A stretch of 64,000 nucleotides of DNA from Burkholderia mayonis. GTDB lineage: Bacteria > Pseudomonadota > Gammaproteobacteria > Burkholderiales > Burkholderiaceae. Where the stretch lies: NCBI RefSeq assembly GCF_001523745.2, contig NZ_CP013387.1, positions 2,232,001-2,296,000 on the forward strand, read 5' to 3'. The notes below the pieces were generated by a model. That model saw only the letters and a list, made by a program, of their open reading frames with translations, was not told where the DNA came from and ran no database searches. The position numbers and the translations under genes are program-made. This document shows positions 53,262-63,095 of this stretch, in pieces; positions within the stretch are counted from its first letter, which is position 1, and each line of letters begins with the position of its first letter.

Positions 53262-53984
53262 TCACGCGCCGAACCGCTCCGCCAGCTCGACGAAATCCGC
53301 CGCAACGACGTCCCAGTCCTGCTCTGCGCGCAAGTCGGTCGTCTGCGCGGGACCGTGCTCGCGCGGTCGCGCGACGAACGCGGTCCGATAGCCGCAGCCC
53401 CGCGCGGCCGCGAGATCGCCGTTGTGTGCGGCGACGAGGCACACCTGCTCGGGCCGCAGCGCGAGGATGTCGGCCGTACGCAGATATGCTTCGGGCGTCG
53501 GCTTGTACGCCTGCGCGACTTCCGCGCCGAGAATCACGTCCCACGGCAGTCCCGCGCGCTTCGCCATGTCGACCATCAGGATCACGTTGCCGTTCGACAG
53601 CGGCGCGATGATGTAATGCGCCTTCAGCCGCGCGAGCCCCGCGACCGAATCGGGCCACGGATCGAGCCGGTGCCATGCGAGATTCAGTTCGTGCAGATCG
53701 GCTTCCGACACGCTCGCGGGATCGATGCCGAACGCCGGCAGGATCGCTTCGAGATTCTCACGATGCAGCACGTCGAGCCGCGTGAACGGCCGGCGGCCGC
53801 TTCGCACTGCCTCCATCGCGGGCGAATAGCGCTTGCGCCACGCATCCGCGAACGCGGCCGGGTCGGCTCCCGCGCGGCCGTGCTTCGCCAGAAAAGGCCC
53901 CGCGTCGCGAATGACGCCGGAGCGCCAATCGGCCACGGTGCCGAACACGTCGAAAACCAATGCCTTCACGCCAAGCGCTTGCAT
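53262..53984 (-). CDS. Haloacid dehalogenase, type II (HAD superfamily)
   Basis: The 240-residue enzyme has the L-2-haloacid dehalogenase layout: nucleophile Asp 12 and Thr 16 in FDVFGT, Ser 130-Asn 131 in APLSNGN, Lys 161 and Tyr 167 in YKPTPEAY, and Asp 190 in AAHNGDL. The serine and asparagine that come before the last aspartate in the best-known enzymes read Ala and His here. It would replace the halogen of a 2-haloacid by hydroxyl. Some enzymes of this family also remove fluoride, and this gene lies 100 bases before a fluoride riboswitch and exporter. ATG 53984 has a GGAGAG ribosome site. Confidence 0.9.
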   Translation of the reverse strand: MQALGVKALVFDVFGTVADWRSGVIRDAGPFLAKHGRAGADPAAFADAWRKRYSPAMEAVRSGRRPFTRLDVLHRENLEAILPAFGIDPASVSEADLHELNLAWHRLDPWPDSVAGLARLKAHYIIAPLSNGNVILMVDMAKRAGLPWDVILGAEVAQAYKPTPEAYLRTADILALRPEQVCLVAAHNGDLAAARGCGYRTAFVARPREHGPAQTTDLRAEQDWDVVAADFVELAERFGA

Positions 53985-54377
53985 GATGCTCTCCTGAGCC
54001 GTGGGATGACGTTTCAGGATGCCGCGGCCCCGTTCGGGCGAGTCGAGCCGTGTTCGTCGGCCGTGCGCACGCAGTCGGCGACGCACCGCGGAGAACGGAC
54101 CGCCGGACGATGATGCTGGCGGCATCGTCGAACGCAGGACCGCCCCGTACGACCGCCGAACGCGGACCGCCGCTCCTGCATGTCTGGAAAATCGCACATC
54201 TGCTGTCCGACATTATCGGCGACCGCGTGCGCGCATCCGCGCGGGCGGAATCGAGGCCGAAGTCGAAATCGAAATCGAAGCTGAAACCGATGCCGACGCA
54301 GACACGGGCACGGGCACGGGCACAGACACAAACACAGACACCAATATCGAAGCCGAACCCGAGCGCGCCCGGCGCGC
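53985..54377. repeat. Gap with degenerate hexamer repeats
   Basis: About 390 bases between minus-strand genes. The part 54241-54350 is made of degenerate six-base units such as GAAATC, GAAGTC, ACGGGC and ACACAG. No gene is visible. The promoter of the dehalogenase should lie in 53990-54230. Confidence 0.5.
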
Positions 54378-55403
54378 TCAGCGCCAGCGATGCTTGTTGC
54401 GCTGGACGAGCGAGATCAACTGATCGGCGATCTGGTCGAGCGGCAGCACCGCGCTCGCCGCGCCGATCGCGGCGGCCGCCTTCGGCATCCCGTACACGGC
54501 GCTCGTCGCCTCGTCCTGCGCGATCGTGTAATGCCCCTTCACGCGCATCGCCTTCAGGCCGAGCGCGCCGTCGCGCCCCATGCCCGTCAGCAGCACGCCG
54601 ATCGCTTCGCTCGTCCAGTGATCGACGACGCTGTGAAAGAACACGTCGACCGACGGCCGGTAAGGCGTCTCTTCGGGCCGCCGCGTATAGCCGAGCAGCC
54701 CGCGCGACGTCAGATGCAGGTGATCGTTCGTCGCCGCGAGCAGCACCTCGCCGAGCTGCGGCGCGCTGCCCTGCCGCGCGATGCGCACCGGCAATGGCGT
54801 GTAGCCGTCGAGCCACTGCGCCATCCCGATCGCGAACGCCTGGTCGACGTGCTGAACGATCACGATCGCCGCCGGGAAATCCTCCGGCAGCCGCCGCAGC
54901 AGCGCGGTCAACGCGGTGGGCCCGCCCGCCGACGCGCCGATCGCGACGAGCGGCGGCAGCACGCCCTGCGGCGCGGGCGCCGGGACGGGCGCGGAAGAAG
55001 GCGTGCGCGTCGCGAGCAGCCGGCCGATCTGGTCGATCTTCGCGAGGAGCGGCTGCGACGGATCGGCGCTGCCGCCCTGCTCGAGCGTCGGCGTATCGAC
55101 CGCGTCGAGCGCGCCCGCGCCCATCGCCTCGTACACGTACGATGCGTTCGCGCCGACGTTCGCGGTGACGACGAGAATCGCGCACGGCGAGCGCGCCATG
55201 ATGCTGCGCGTCGCCGTCACGCCGTCGATCCGCGGCATCACGAGGTCCATCAGGACGAGGTCCGGCGGCTGCGCGACGCAGAAGTCGACGGCCTGCTCGC
55301 CGTCCGTCGCGACCCACAGCACGCGGTGCTCGGGCCGCAGCGCGATCGTGCGGCGCAGCGCCTCGACGGCGAGCGGCAAGTCGTTGACGATGCCGATGTT
55401 CAT
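54378..55403 (-). CDS. CheB-type methylesterase response regulator, WspF-like
   Basis: The 341-residue protein has a receiver domain (1-120; Asp 53 in LVLMDLVMPRIDG) and a C-terminal methylesterase with AIGASAGGPTAL, IVQHVD and LLTGMGRDGALG. As in WspF, the first acidic pair reads ND (residues 7-8) in GIVNDLPLAVEALRR. It should remove methyl groups from the WspA receptor and reset signalling; loss of WspF locks such systems on. Its start lies four bases after the stop of the CheA gene. It is the last gene of the cluster, with no wspR-type GGDEF gene after it. Confidence 0.94.
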   Translation of the reverse strand: MNIGIVNDLPLAVEALRRTIALRPEHRVLWVATDGEQAVDFCVAQPPDLVLMDLVMPRIDGVTATRSIMARSPCAILVVTANVGANASYVYEAMGAGALDAVDTPTLEQGGSADPSQPLLAKIDQIGRLLATRTPSSAPVPAPAPQGVLPPLVAIGASAGGPTALTALLRRLPEDFPAAIVIVQHVDQAFAIGMAQWLDGYTPLPVRIARQGSAPQLGEVLLAATNDHLHLTSRGLLGYTRRPEETPYRPSVDVFFHSVVDHWTSEAIGVLLTGMGRDGALGLKAMRVKGHYTIAQDEATSAVYGMPKAAAAIGAASAVLPLDQIADQLISLVQRNKHRWR

Positions 55404-55407
55404 GGCT

Positions 55408-57921
55408 TTACGCGCCCCCAATCAGGTCGTGCACGGCGTCGAGCAACGCCTCGTCGTGGAAGCCGCCCTTCGCCAGGTAGTAATCGGCGCCCGCTTCGAG
55501 CCCGCGCCGCCGGTCCTCGTCGCGATCCTTGTACGACACGATCATCACGGGCACCGACTTCGAGAGCGGATCGCCCTTGATCAGCGTGACGAGCTCGATG
55601 CCGTCCATCCGCGGCATGTCGATGTCGGTGACGACGAGATCGAAGCTGTCGCCGCGGACCGCGTTCCAGCCGTCCATCCCGTCGATCGCGATCGTCACGT
55701 CGTAGCCGCGCTTCTCGAGCAATTTCCGTTCGAGCTCGCGCACGGTCAGCGAATCGTCGACGACGAGCACGCGCTTCTTCCGTTGCGCGAGCGGGTCCCG
55801 ATCGCCGCGCCGCACCTTCGCGAGCTGGCCGCCCCGAATCAGCTTGTCGATCGAGCGGATCAGATCCTCGACGTCGACGATCAGCACCGGATCGCCATTT
55901 TCCAGCAGAGCGCCCGCTGCAATGTTCTGAATTTTGTCGAGTCGTCCGTCTAACGGCTGCACGACGAGCATCCGCTCGCCGAGGAAGCGGTCGACCGCGA
56001 CGCCGTATGTCTCCGGCTCGCCGCCGACGACGACGACGGCCGTCGTCGGACGGCTCTCGTCGAGCTCGCCCGCGTCGAGCAACTGGTGCGCGGTGACGAG
56101 GCCGACGCGGCGATCGTCGAGCGGGAAATGCTGCTGGCCCTCGAGCACGTCGATGTCGGTACGGTCGAGTTCGAGCGTGCGGCGCACCTGCACGAGCGGA
56201 AACGCGTACGGCTCGCCGCCGACGTCGACGATCAGGCTGCGGATCACCGACAGCGTGAGCGGCAGCTGCAGCACGAAGCGCATCCCGAGGCCCGGTTCGT
56301 TGAAGATCCGCACCGCGCCGCGCACCGACTTCACCATCTCCTGCACCGCGTCGAGACCGACGCCGCGGCCGGACACGTCGGTCACCTGCTCGCGCATCGA
56401 GAAGCCGGGCAGCAGCAGGAATTCGAGCAGTTCCTGGTCGGACAGGCGCGCCGCCGTGTCCTCGTCGGTCAGGTGATGGCGAACGATCGCCGCGCGCACC
56501 GCGGCGAGATCGGCGCCGGGGCCGTCGTCGCTCACGCTGACGAGGAGCGACCCCGCGCTGTGCCGCGCTTCGAGCGTGATGACCGCCTCCGCCGGCTTGC
56601 CCCGCGCGACGCGCACGTCGGGCGGCTCGACGCCGTGATCGATCGCGTTGCGCAGCAGATGGCCGAGCGGCGCGTCGAGCATGTCGAGGATGTCGCGGTC
56701 GACCTGCGTCGCTTCGCCGACGATCGAGAAGCGCACACGTTTGCCCAGCGAGCGTGCGAGATCGCGCACGACGCGCGGATACGCACGCGTCGCGTCGCCG
56801 AACGGACGCATCCGGCACTGCAGCGCTTCGTCGTAGAGCTGCTCGGCGATGTGCGAGCTGCGGCGCTCGAAGCGGTCGAGCTCGTCGAGCCGCGTCGCGA
56901 ACGTGCGCTGCAAGTCGGTGAACATCTGCCGCACGTCGTGGAGCGCGCCGCGCACGCGCGGATCGGCATCGTCGGCGAGGGCTTCGGCCAGCGTGTCGAG
57001 CGAGCGGGACGCGTCGTGCTGCGCGCGCTTCACGCGCAGCATCGACTCGGCGAACGGCTTCAGCCAGCGTGATTCGACGAGCGATTCGCCGGACAGGCTC
57101 AACAAGCGGTTCAGCGTTTCGGCGCGCACGCGGCGCATCTGGCTCGACGCGCGCTCGGCGTCGGGCGAACGGGCGGCCTGGTCCGGCGCGTCCGGCAACG
57201 TCGCCGGCGTATCCCGCCGCATCGTGTCGCGCGTCGTGTCGGACGCGTGCGCGTCCAGTACGAGCTCGGTGCGAAGCTGCATCGAGTTCGATGCGGGCGA
57301 CGCGCGGCGACGCGCAGGTGCTGACGCGTGCCGTGGTGTTTGCGTGACGTCGGGGCTGTCGGTCATCGCGCGCGAATCGGCTGCGCTGCGCGAGACGCCG
57401 CCGGTTGCAGCGCCCGCATCGCTCGCGCCTGTCGCGCCGATCGAGCCGCGCATGCCGGCCGCTTCGTTTGCGGCGATCGCGTCGCCGGCTCCGCTCGCGC
57501 CGACTGCGGCGCCCCACTCGCCTGCCCCCGCATCCGCCGCATCGAGCGCCGCCGCGAACGAGTCGATCTCGCGCTGCGTGACGGGCGCCGCCGTTCGCGG
57601 ATCGCCGACCCGCACGAGCAAGTCGACGCCCGTCAGCAGCGCATCGACGTGACACGGCGTCAGCGGCTGCCGGCCGTGCTGCGCGGCGACGAAGCAATCC
57701 TCCATCCGCCCCGCGATGTCGACGCCCTGAGGCACGCCAACGATCCGCGCCGCCCCCTTCATCGAATGCGCGGCGCGCATGCACGCCTCGAGCGTCGCGG
57801 CGTCCTGCGCGCCGCGCTCGAGCGCGAGCAGCCGCTCGGACAGCGCCTGCGTCTGCGTCTGCGTCTCTTCGCGGAACAGCTCGAGCAGCGACGCCCGGCC
57901 GAGATCGTCATCGAGACTCAT
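55408..57921 (-). CDS. Hybrid chemotaxis kinase CheA-CheY, WspE-like
   Basis: The 837-residue protein has an HPt domain with phosphorylated His 52 (AHSMKGAAR), a long alanine-rich linker (about 130-270), a dimerisation region, an ATPase domain (LLRNAIDHG, DDGPGADL, GRGVGLDAV, near 390-530), a CheW-like domain and a C-terminal receiver (VLVVDDSLTVRELE, VVTDIDMPRMDG). This is the WspE form. It should take up receptor signals through two CheW proteins and pass phosphate to WspF and to an external diguanylate-cyclase regulator. ATG 57921 overlaps the stop of the CheW gene by four bases. The linker is more expanded than usual. Confidence 0.94.
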   Translation of the reverse strand: MSLDDDLGRASLLELFREETQTQTQALSERLLALERGAQDAATLEACMRAAHSMKGAARIVGVPQGVDIAGRMEDCFVAAQHGRQPLTPCHVDALLTGVDLLVRVGDPRTAAPVTQREIDSFAAALDAADAGAGEWGAAVGASGAGDAIAANEAAGMRGSIGATGASDAGAATGGVSRSAADSRAMTDSPDVTQTPRHASAPARRRASPASNSMQLRTELVLDAHASDTTRDTMRRDTPATLPDAPDQAARSPDAERASSQMRRVRAETLNRLLSLSGESLVESRWLKPFAESMLRVKRAQHDASRSLDTLAEALADDADPRVRGALHDVRQMFTDLQRTFATRLDELDRFERRSSHIAEQLYDEALQCRMRPFGDATRAYPRVVRDLARSLGKRVRFSIVGEATQVDRDILDMLDAPLGHLLRNAIDHGVEPPDVRVARGKPAEAVITLEARHSAGSLLVSVSDDGPGADLAAVRAAIVRHHLTDEDTAARLSDQELLEFLLLPGFSMREQVTDVSGRGVGLDAVQEMVKSVRGAVRIFNEPGLGMRFVLQLPLTLSVIRSLIVDVGGEPYAFPLVQVRRTLELDRTDIDVLEGQQHFPLDDRRVGLVTAHQLLDAGELDESRPTTAVVVVGGEPETYGVAVDRFLGERMLVVQPLDGRLDKIQNIAAGALLENGDPVLIVDVEDLIRSIDKLIRGGQLAKVRRGDRDPLAQRKKRVLVVDDSLTVRELERKLLEKRGYDVTIAIDGMDGWNAVRGDSFDLVVTDIDMPRMDGIELVTLIKGDPLSKSVPVMIVSYKDRDEDRRRGLEAGADYYLAKGGFHDEALLDAVHDLIGGA

Positions 57922-58640
57922 CGCAGGCTCCGCGTCAGCGAATCGAACAGGCGGTCCTCGTCGAGCAGGCCGATCGTCTTGCCGCGCCACGCGAACACGC
58001 CGCGCGAATGCGCGCCGCCCGTGCGCGCGACGGTCGCGGGCACGGGCATCCACTCGGACGGCGTGAAGCGCAGCACGCCCTCGACTTCATCGACCGGAAA
58101 CACGACGGGATCGCCGCGATGCGCGACGACGAGCATCCGCGTGAAGCGCGTGCGCGACGCGGCGCGATCGGCCCGCGCATCGAGGCTCAGCAGCTCGGCG
58201 AGCGACACCGCGACGCGCAGCATCCCGCGCACGTTGACGATGCCGAGCACCGCGCGATTGCGCCGATGCGGCAGCGCATGAATCGGCCGCGTATCGGCGA
58301 TCTCGCGCAGCACGCCGATCGGCAGCGCGAGCCATTCGTCGGCGACGCGAAACGCGAGCGCCGAATGGACGGTCTCGGCCGCGCCGTCGCGCGCCGCCGC
58401 CGAGACCGCCGTCGAACGCGGCGCGCGCTCGGCCGCGAGGCGCGCCGCGTCGGCGAGATCCGCATCGGTCAGCGGACGGTCGAGAAGCAGCGCCGCGTGC
58501 TGCGCGAACACCGTGCAGTTCAGGCAGCGGCGACAGGCTTCGAGCCGTTCGCACGAACGGTCGCCGCGCGTGCCGATGCGGTTCCAGCAAGCGTCGATCT
58601 CGAATGCGATCCGTGGTCGCTCAACGGCGTCGCGGTCCAT
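57918..58640 (-). CDS. CheW-type coupling protein, WspD-like
   Basis: The 240-residue protein has an N-terminal cysteine motif CWNRIG..GDRSCERL...CLNC, typical of WspD, followed by a CheW domain (about 90-235: FRVADEWLALPIGVLREI, HRRNRAVLGIVNVRG). It should link the receptor to the kinase. The cysteines could bind a metal. ATG 58640 has an AGAGGAG ribosome site and overlaps the CheR stop by 20 bases. It is the second CheW of the cluster. Confidence 0.93.
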   Translation of the reverse strand: MDRDAVERPRIAFEIDACWNRIGTRGDRSCERLEACRRCLNCTVFAQHAALLLDRPLTDADLADAARLAAERAPRSTAVSAAARDGAAETVHSALAFRVADEWLALPIGVLREIADTRPIHALPHRRNRAVLGIVNVRGMLRVAVSLAELLSLDARADRAASRTRFTRMLVVAHRGDPVVFPVDEVEGVLRFTPSEWMPVPATVARTGGAHSRGVFAWRGKTIGLLDEDRLFDSLTRSLR

Positions 58641-60681
58641 GGGCTCCTCTTGGTTCGCCGTCGTTCGTGTCGGTCACGGACGAGGCCGATTCGTACTGAG
58701 CCGCACGCCGGGCCCGTTGCATCAGCCATTGTGCGCCGTCGCGATCGCCCGCGATGTCGAGCAGCGTCGCCAAATGCGTCAGCGCTTCGTAGTGCGACGG
58801 CTCGAGATACAGCGCCTTCCGATAACAGTCCGTCGCTTCGTCGCCGCGGCCCTGCGCGTCGGCGATCAGGCCGAGCAGATAGAACGCGTCGACGCTCGGG
58901 CCGGATTGGTCCATCGACGCGCGCACCGCCTGCTGCGCGGCGTCGAACGCGCCTGCGTCGGCGAGGCGGCGGGCGGCGTCGAGCGACGCTTCGGGCGGCA
59001 CGCCGGCGTACGGATCGGCGCTCGCGCGAGACGCGGCGTCGGTCCCGGCGCCGCCGACGACGACGCGGGACGCGCCGGACGCATGCGACGCGAACGCCGG
59101 TTGCGCGACGCCCGACGCGCTCGCGAGCGTCCCGGACGCGGACCACCCCGTATCGAATGTGCGGGCGAGCGATGCGGACGCGCGCGGCGCGGCGCCGACG
59201 TCGCGCGCGAGCGGCGCGGCTGCGGGCGAGCCGACATCGGCCGCCGACGTGGAAAGCGAATCGAACACCGGACGCGCACCGCTGGCACTGCGCGCGAGCG
59301 GCGCGGCTGCGGGATGCGCGGCGTCGATCGCCGGGGCGAACGATTCGCCGGACGCCTGCGCGGCGTCGGGCGCGCGCGAGAATGCGCGCGCGGCCGTCCA
59401 GCCCGTGTCGAATGCGTTCACGGGCGGCGCGCTCGCGGGACGTCCGGCATCGCGAGCCGGCGCGAACGATTCGCCGGCGGGCTCCGCAACACTCGGCGCG
59501 CGCGCGAACACGCGGGCCGCAGGCCAGCCGGAATCGCCCGCACGCGCGAGCGGCTCGGATGCGGGACGCGCGGCGTTCGGCGCGGACGTGAACGATTCAG
59601 TCGACGGCTCGAACGCGGTCGGCTTACCGTCGATCGCGCGCGCGATCAGCTCGGGCGTCGGCCAGCCGGCATCGACGAACCATTCGTGCGCGATCGCGCG
59701 CAACGTGCCGCCGAGCGACTGTGTTCGCTCCGCATCCGCGATGCCCGTCACCGCCGCCGGTCCGCCGCGCCGCGCGCCGCCCGCCGCAGGCGCGCCGATG
59801 CCCGCCACGCGGGGCCGCGCCGCCGCATCGGCCGCCGCCTTGTAAAAAGCGAACGCAAGCGGAATCTGCACCGACGTCAGCCCCTGTCGCATCACGACGC
59901 CCGTCTCGGCCGGGCCGACGAATACGATCCCGCGCTCGCCGAGTTGCTCCTCGACGATCCGCACGACACGGTCCTGCGCGTCGCGATCGAAATAGATCAG
60001 CACGTTGCGACAGAACACGAAGTCGTACGGTTCGCCGGGGCAGCCTAGCAGATCGAGCAGATTCGCCCGCCGGAACCGCACGCATGCGCGCACCCGCTCG
60101 TCGAGCACCCAGCCGTCGGCCGCCGCCTTGAAATGCCGGTCGCGGAACTCGAGCGCGTGGCCGCGAAACGAGTTGCGTCCGTAGCGCGCACATTCCGCGT
60201 GCTCGATCGCGCGGCCGCTGATGTCGAGCGCGTCGATCTCGAAGCGCGCCGGATCGATGCCCGCATCGAGCAGCACCATCGCCGCCGAATATGGCTCCTC
60301 GCCCGTCGAGCACGGCGCACTCAGGATTCGCAGCACGCGCGCGGGCTCCGCGAAGAGCCGCTCGGCGCCGAGCCGCGCGAGCGCGCCGAACGCCTCGCGC
60401 TCGCGGAAAAACCAGGTCTCCGGCACGACGAACAGCTCGATCAGCGCGCGCCGCTCGTCGGGCGACGCGTTCAGGCGCTGCCAGTAGGCGTCGACCGCTT
60501 CATCCGTGATGGGCGAATGGGGCCGGCCCGACTGCGCGGCCGTGCCGCCGTCGACGCCCGGCCGGGTCGCGGCGATCCGCTCGGCGAGCGCGCGCGCGAC
60601 GAATTCGTTGCCGAGCGATGCCGGATCGATCCCGGTCTCGCGCGACAGCCATGCATGAAGGCGCGGGTCGAACACGTTCAC
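58621..60681 (-). CDS. CheR-type methyltransferase with repeat linker and TPR, WspC-like
   Basis: The 686-residue protein has a CheR domain (about 5-280: ELFVVPETWFFREREAF, SAPCSTGEEPYSAAMVL, DFVFCRNVLIYFD), a long Ala/Pro/Gly linker (290-570) and a C-terminal TPR region (about 570-670). It should methylate the WspA receptor with S-adenosylmethionine. WspC proteins are normally about 420-450 residues; here the linker contains at least two 42-residue repeats (362-403 and 404-445) and a partial third. The GTG start 60681 overlaps the previous stop by four bases, in GTGA. The open frame further upstream is not family sequence. Confidence 0.92.
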   Translation of the reverse strand: MNVFDPRLHAWLSRETGIDPASLGNEFVARALAERIAATRPGVDGGTAAQSGRPHSPITDEAVDAYWQRLNASPDERRALIELFVVPETWFFREREAFGALARLGAERLFAEPARVLRILSAPCSTGEEPYSAAMVLLDAGIDPARFEIDALDISGRAIEHAECARYGRNSFRGHALEFRDRHFKAAADGWVLDERVRACVRFRRANLLDLLGCPGEPYDFVFCRNVLIYFDRDAQDRVVRIVEEQLGERGIVFVGPAETGVVMRQGLTSVQIPLAFAFYKAAADAAARPRVAGIGAPAAGGARRGGPAAVTGIADAERTQSLGGTLRAIAHEWFVDAGWPTPELIARAIDGKPTAFEPSTESFTSAPNAARPASEPLARAGDSGWPAARVFARAPSVAEPAGESFAPARDAGRPASAPPVNAFDTGWTAARAFSRAPDAAQASGESFAPAIDAAHPAAAPLARSASGARPVFDSLSTSAADVGSPAAAPLARDVGAAPRASASLARTFDTGWSASGTLASASGVAQPAFASHASGASRVVVGGAGTDAASRASADPYAGVPPEASLDAARRLADAGAFDAAQQAVRASMDQSGPSVDAFYLLGLIADAQGRGDEATDCYRKALYLEPSHYEALTHLATLLDIAGDRDGAQWLMQRARRAAQYESASSVTDTNDGEPRGAHGPRRR
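59347..59598 (-). repeat. Two 126-base coding repeats in the WspC-like gene
   Basis: The repeats encode residues 362-403 and 404-445. Both start with ESF and share RPAS.P, D.GW.AAR and F.RAP at the same places. A third, more diverged, copy begins at residue 446 (59346). Confidence 0.75.
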
Positions 60682-61217
60682 AGCCCGCCGCCCGCCGGCG
60701 CGCCGGCGGGCGGCGCAAGCGGCCCGGCCGGCGCGAGCGACGCCGCATAGTCGAACAGCAGCGCGCGCGCATCGCCGTCGACGATGTGCTGGACCGCGAT
60801 CCACTGGACGACGCCGTCCGCATCGCTCGCAATCGGTCCGAGCCAACGCGCGTGCGGCGTCGCGATCCCGCTGTCGCGGAACGCGTCGCGCGGAATTCGC
60901 GTCGTCTGCGTCGCGCGTTCGACGATGAGCCCGAGCAGACGCACGCGCGGCTGCACGAACGCCGGCTCGGAGGCCGCGGGCAGCCGGTAGCGCACGAGCA
61001 CGAGCCGCGTCGAGCGCAGATGCTGCGCGGGACGGCCGAGCGCGAGCCGCGGCACGTCGATCACCGGCACCGGCTCGCCGCGATGCATCAAAATGCCGGC
61101 CGCCCACGCGGGCGCGCCGGGAATCGTCTTCGTCGCGGCGAACGGCAGCACTTCGGCGATCTCCGCCGCATCGAGCGCATAGCGCTCGCCGTCGAGGTGG
61201 AACAGCAGGAACAGCAT
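60678..61217 (-). CDS. CheW-type coupling protein, WspB-like
   Basis: The 179-residue protein is a single CheW domain: MLFLLFHLDGERYALDAAEI at the start, PGAPAWAAGILMHRGEPVPVIDV and GLIVERATQT. It should couple the WspA receptor to the kinase. It follows the receptor gene after 30 bases, and its stop overlaps the CheR GTG start by four bases. The C-terminal 20 residues are Ala/Pro/Gly-rich. Confidence 0.93.
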   Translation of the reverse strand: MLFLLFHLDGERYALDAAEIAEVLPFAATKTIPGAPAWAAGILMHRGEPVPVIDVPRLALGRPAQHLRSTRLVLVRYRLPAASEPAFVQPRVRLLGLIVERATQTTRIPRDAFRDSGIATPHARWLGPIASDADGVVQWIAVQHIVDGDARALLFDYAASLAPAGPLAPPAGAPAGGGL

Positions 61218-61247
61218 GTCGGCTCCGCTTTCCGCGTTACGCGCGCA

Positions 61248-62924
61248 TCACGCGTCGACCTTGAAACGCGACACGCCCGTGCGCAACTGATTCGCGACGA
61301 GCGTCAGATCGTCGATCGCCTGCGACGATTGCCGCAGCGATTCCGCCGTCTGCTGCGCGGCCTCGGACAGTTGCGACAGCGCCTGCGTGATCTGCTCGGC
61401 GCCGCTCGCCTGCGTCTGCATCCCTTCGTTGACCATCTGGAAGCGCGGCGCGAGCGTCTGCACTTCGGCGATGATCTGCGACAGCTGCCCGCCCACCTGC
61501 TGCACGTCGCGCATCCCGCGCCGCACCTCCTCGGAGAACTTGTCCATCCCCATCACGCCCGCCGACACCGCCGACTGGATCTCCTTCACCGTCTGCTCGA
61601 TGTCGTACGTCGCGACGGCCGTCTGATCGGCGAGGCGGCGGATCTCGGTCGCGACGACCGCGAAGCCGCGGCCGTATTCGCCCGCCTTCTCCGCTTCGAT
61701 CGCCGCGTTCAGCGACAGCAGATTGGTCTGGTCGGCGACCTTCGTGATGGTGGCGACGACCTGGTTGATGTTGATCGCCTTCTCGTTGAGGATCGCGAGC
61801 TTCGCGTTCACCGAGCCAGCCGCATCCATCACGCTGCGCATCGTCTCGCCCATCCGCGTGAGGCCGCTCTGGCCGACGCCCGCGAGCGTCGCCGACTGCT
61901 CGGCGACCGACGACACTTCGTTCATCGTGCGCAGCAGATCTCGCGACGTCGCGAAGATCTCGCGCGACGTCGCGCCGATCTCGGTCGTCGTTGCCGCGGT
62001 CTCGTTCGCGGTCGCCTGCTGCTCGCGCGACGTCGCCGCGATCTCGGCGACCGACGTCGTCACCTGCAGCGACGACTGCTGCGCCTGCGCGACGAGCGCG
62101 GTCAGTTCGTCGGCCATCCGGTTGAAGCCGCGCTCGAGCGTGCCGAACTCGTCGTTGCGGCCGAGGTTCAGGCGCTGCGTCAGGTTGCCGGTGCGCATCA
62201 CGTCGTGCACGTCGATGAGCTGCGCCATCGGCACCGTCACCGCGCGATACAGGAAGTAGCCGAGCACGAGCGCGGACACGAGCACGACGCCGAGCGCGAC
62301 CGCGAGCGTGATCTCGGTGCCGTGCACCGATTGACGGATCAGCGTCGCCGATTGCTCGGCGAAGCGCCGGTTCTCCTGCACGAGAACGTTCGCATTTCGA
62401 ATCACTTCTTCCCACACGGGCGTCATCTTCGCATACGCGGCGAGCGCATCGCTCTTCGCGCCGCGCGCCTTCTGCACGGTGTCGTTCAGCAGCGGCAGGT
62501 AGCGGTTGTACGAATCATGAAACGTATTGAAGCGCTGCTGGTCGTCGCGGCGGAACGCCGACGCCTGATACGCGGACAACAGCTTGTCGAACTCTTCGAG
62601 CATGCCGGGCACCGTCGCGAGATCGCGCCGGACCGCTTCGGCATCGGCGTCGACGAACACCACGCGCTGCAGCGTGATATACGATTCATTCGCGGCCGCG
62701 CGCAATGAAGACGCGAGATAAACGCCAGGAAGAGAATCGCGCCCGATGCTGACGGCTTCTTCGTTGATCGCGCGCAGTCGCTGATACGACAGCGCCGCCA
62801 TGAACAGCATCAGCACGAACAGCACGCCGAAGCTGAGCAGGATCCGGTTGCCCAGCGTGAGCCGGCTGCCGGCGGCGGGTTTGCGAAGAGTCTCGTTGCT
62901 GGCGCGGGGCGTCACAGAGGGCAT
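61248..62924 (-). CDS. Methyl-accepting chemotaxis receptor, WspA-like
   Basis: The 558-residue receptor has two membrane helices (about 28-47 and 205-228) around a four-helix-bundle sensor, a HAMP region, and a signalling domain with the hairpin tip [24 protein letters not shown] split around residue 415. EYGRGF in place of AGEQGRGF is usual in WspA. In Pseudomonas, WspA forms lateral clusters and responds to surface contact. The receptor should drive kinase activity in the rest of this operon. ATG 62924 is supported by the fit of the first helix. Confidence 0.94.
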   Translation of the reverse strand: MPSVTPRASNETLRKPAAGSRLTLGNRILLSFGVLFVLMLFMAALSYQRLRAINEEAVSIGRDSLPGVYLASSLRAAANESYITLQRVVFVDADAEAVRRDLATVPGMLEEFDKLLSAYQASAFRRDDQQRFNTFHDSYNRYLPLLNDTVQKARGAKSDALAAYAKMTPVWEEVIRNANVLVQENRRFAEQSATLIRQSVHGTEITLAVALGVVLVSALVLGYFLYRAVTVPMAQLIDVHDVMRTGNLTQRLNLGRNDEFGTLERGFNRMADELTALVAQAQQSSLQVTTSVAEIAATSREQQATANETAATTTEIGATSREIFATSRDLLRTMNEVSSVAEQSATLAGVGQSGLTRMGETMRSVMDAAGSVNAKLAILNEKAININQVVATITKVADQTNLLSLNAAIEAEKAGEYGRGFAVVATEIRRLADQTAVATYDIEQTVKEIQSAVSAGVMGMDKFSEEVRRGMRDVQQVGGQLSQIIAEVQTLAPRFQMVNEGMQTQASGAEQITQALSQLSEAAQQTAESLRQSSQAIDDLTLVANQLRTGVSRFKVDA

Positions 62925-63095
62925 GTCGTTCTATCCAGCTGGCGGAAAATCATGTGAAAAAAGCGTCGCGCGCCACACCGGGCGGATCGCATCGATCCAG
63001 CCGCGACGCGAAACCCGGGTATCGCGAGTGTAACTTGAAGCATCGTGTCCGGGGACAGGTCAGGGCGCACGAATGAGCCATACCGTACGCACGCG

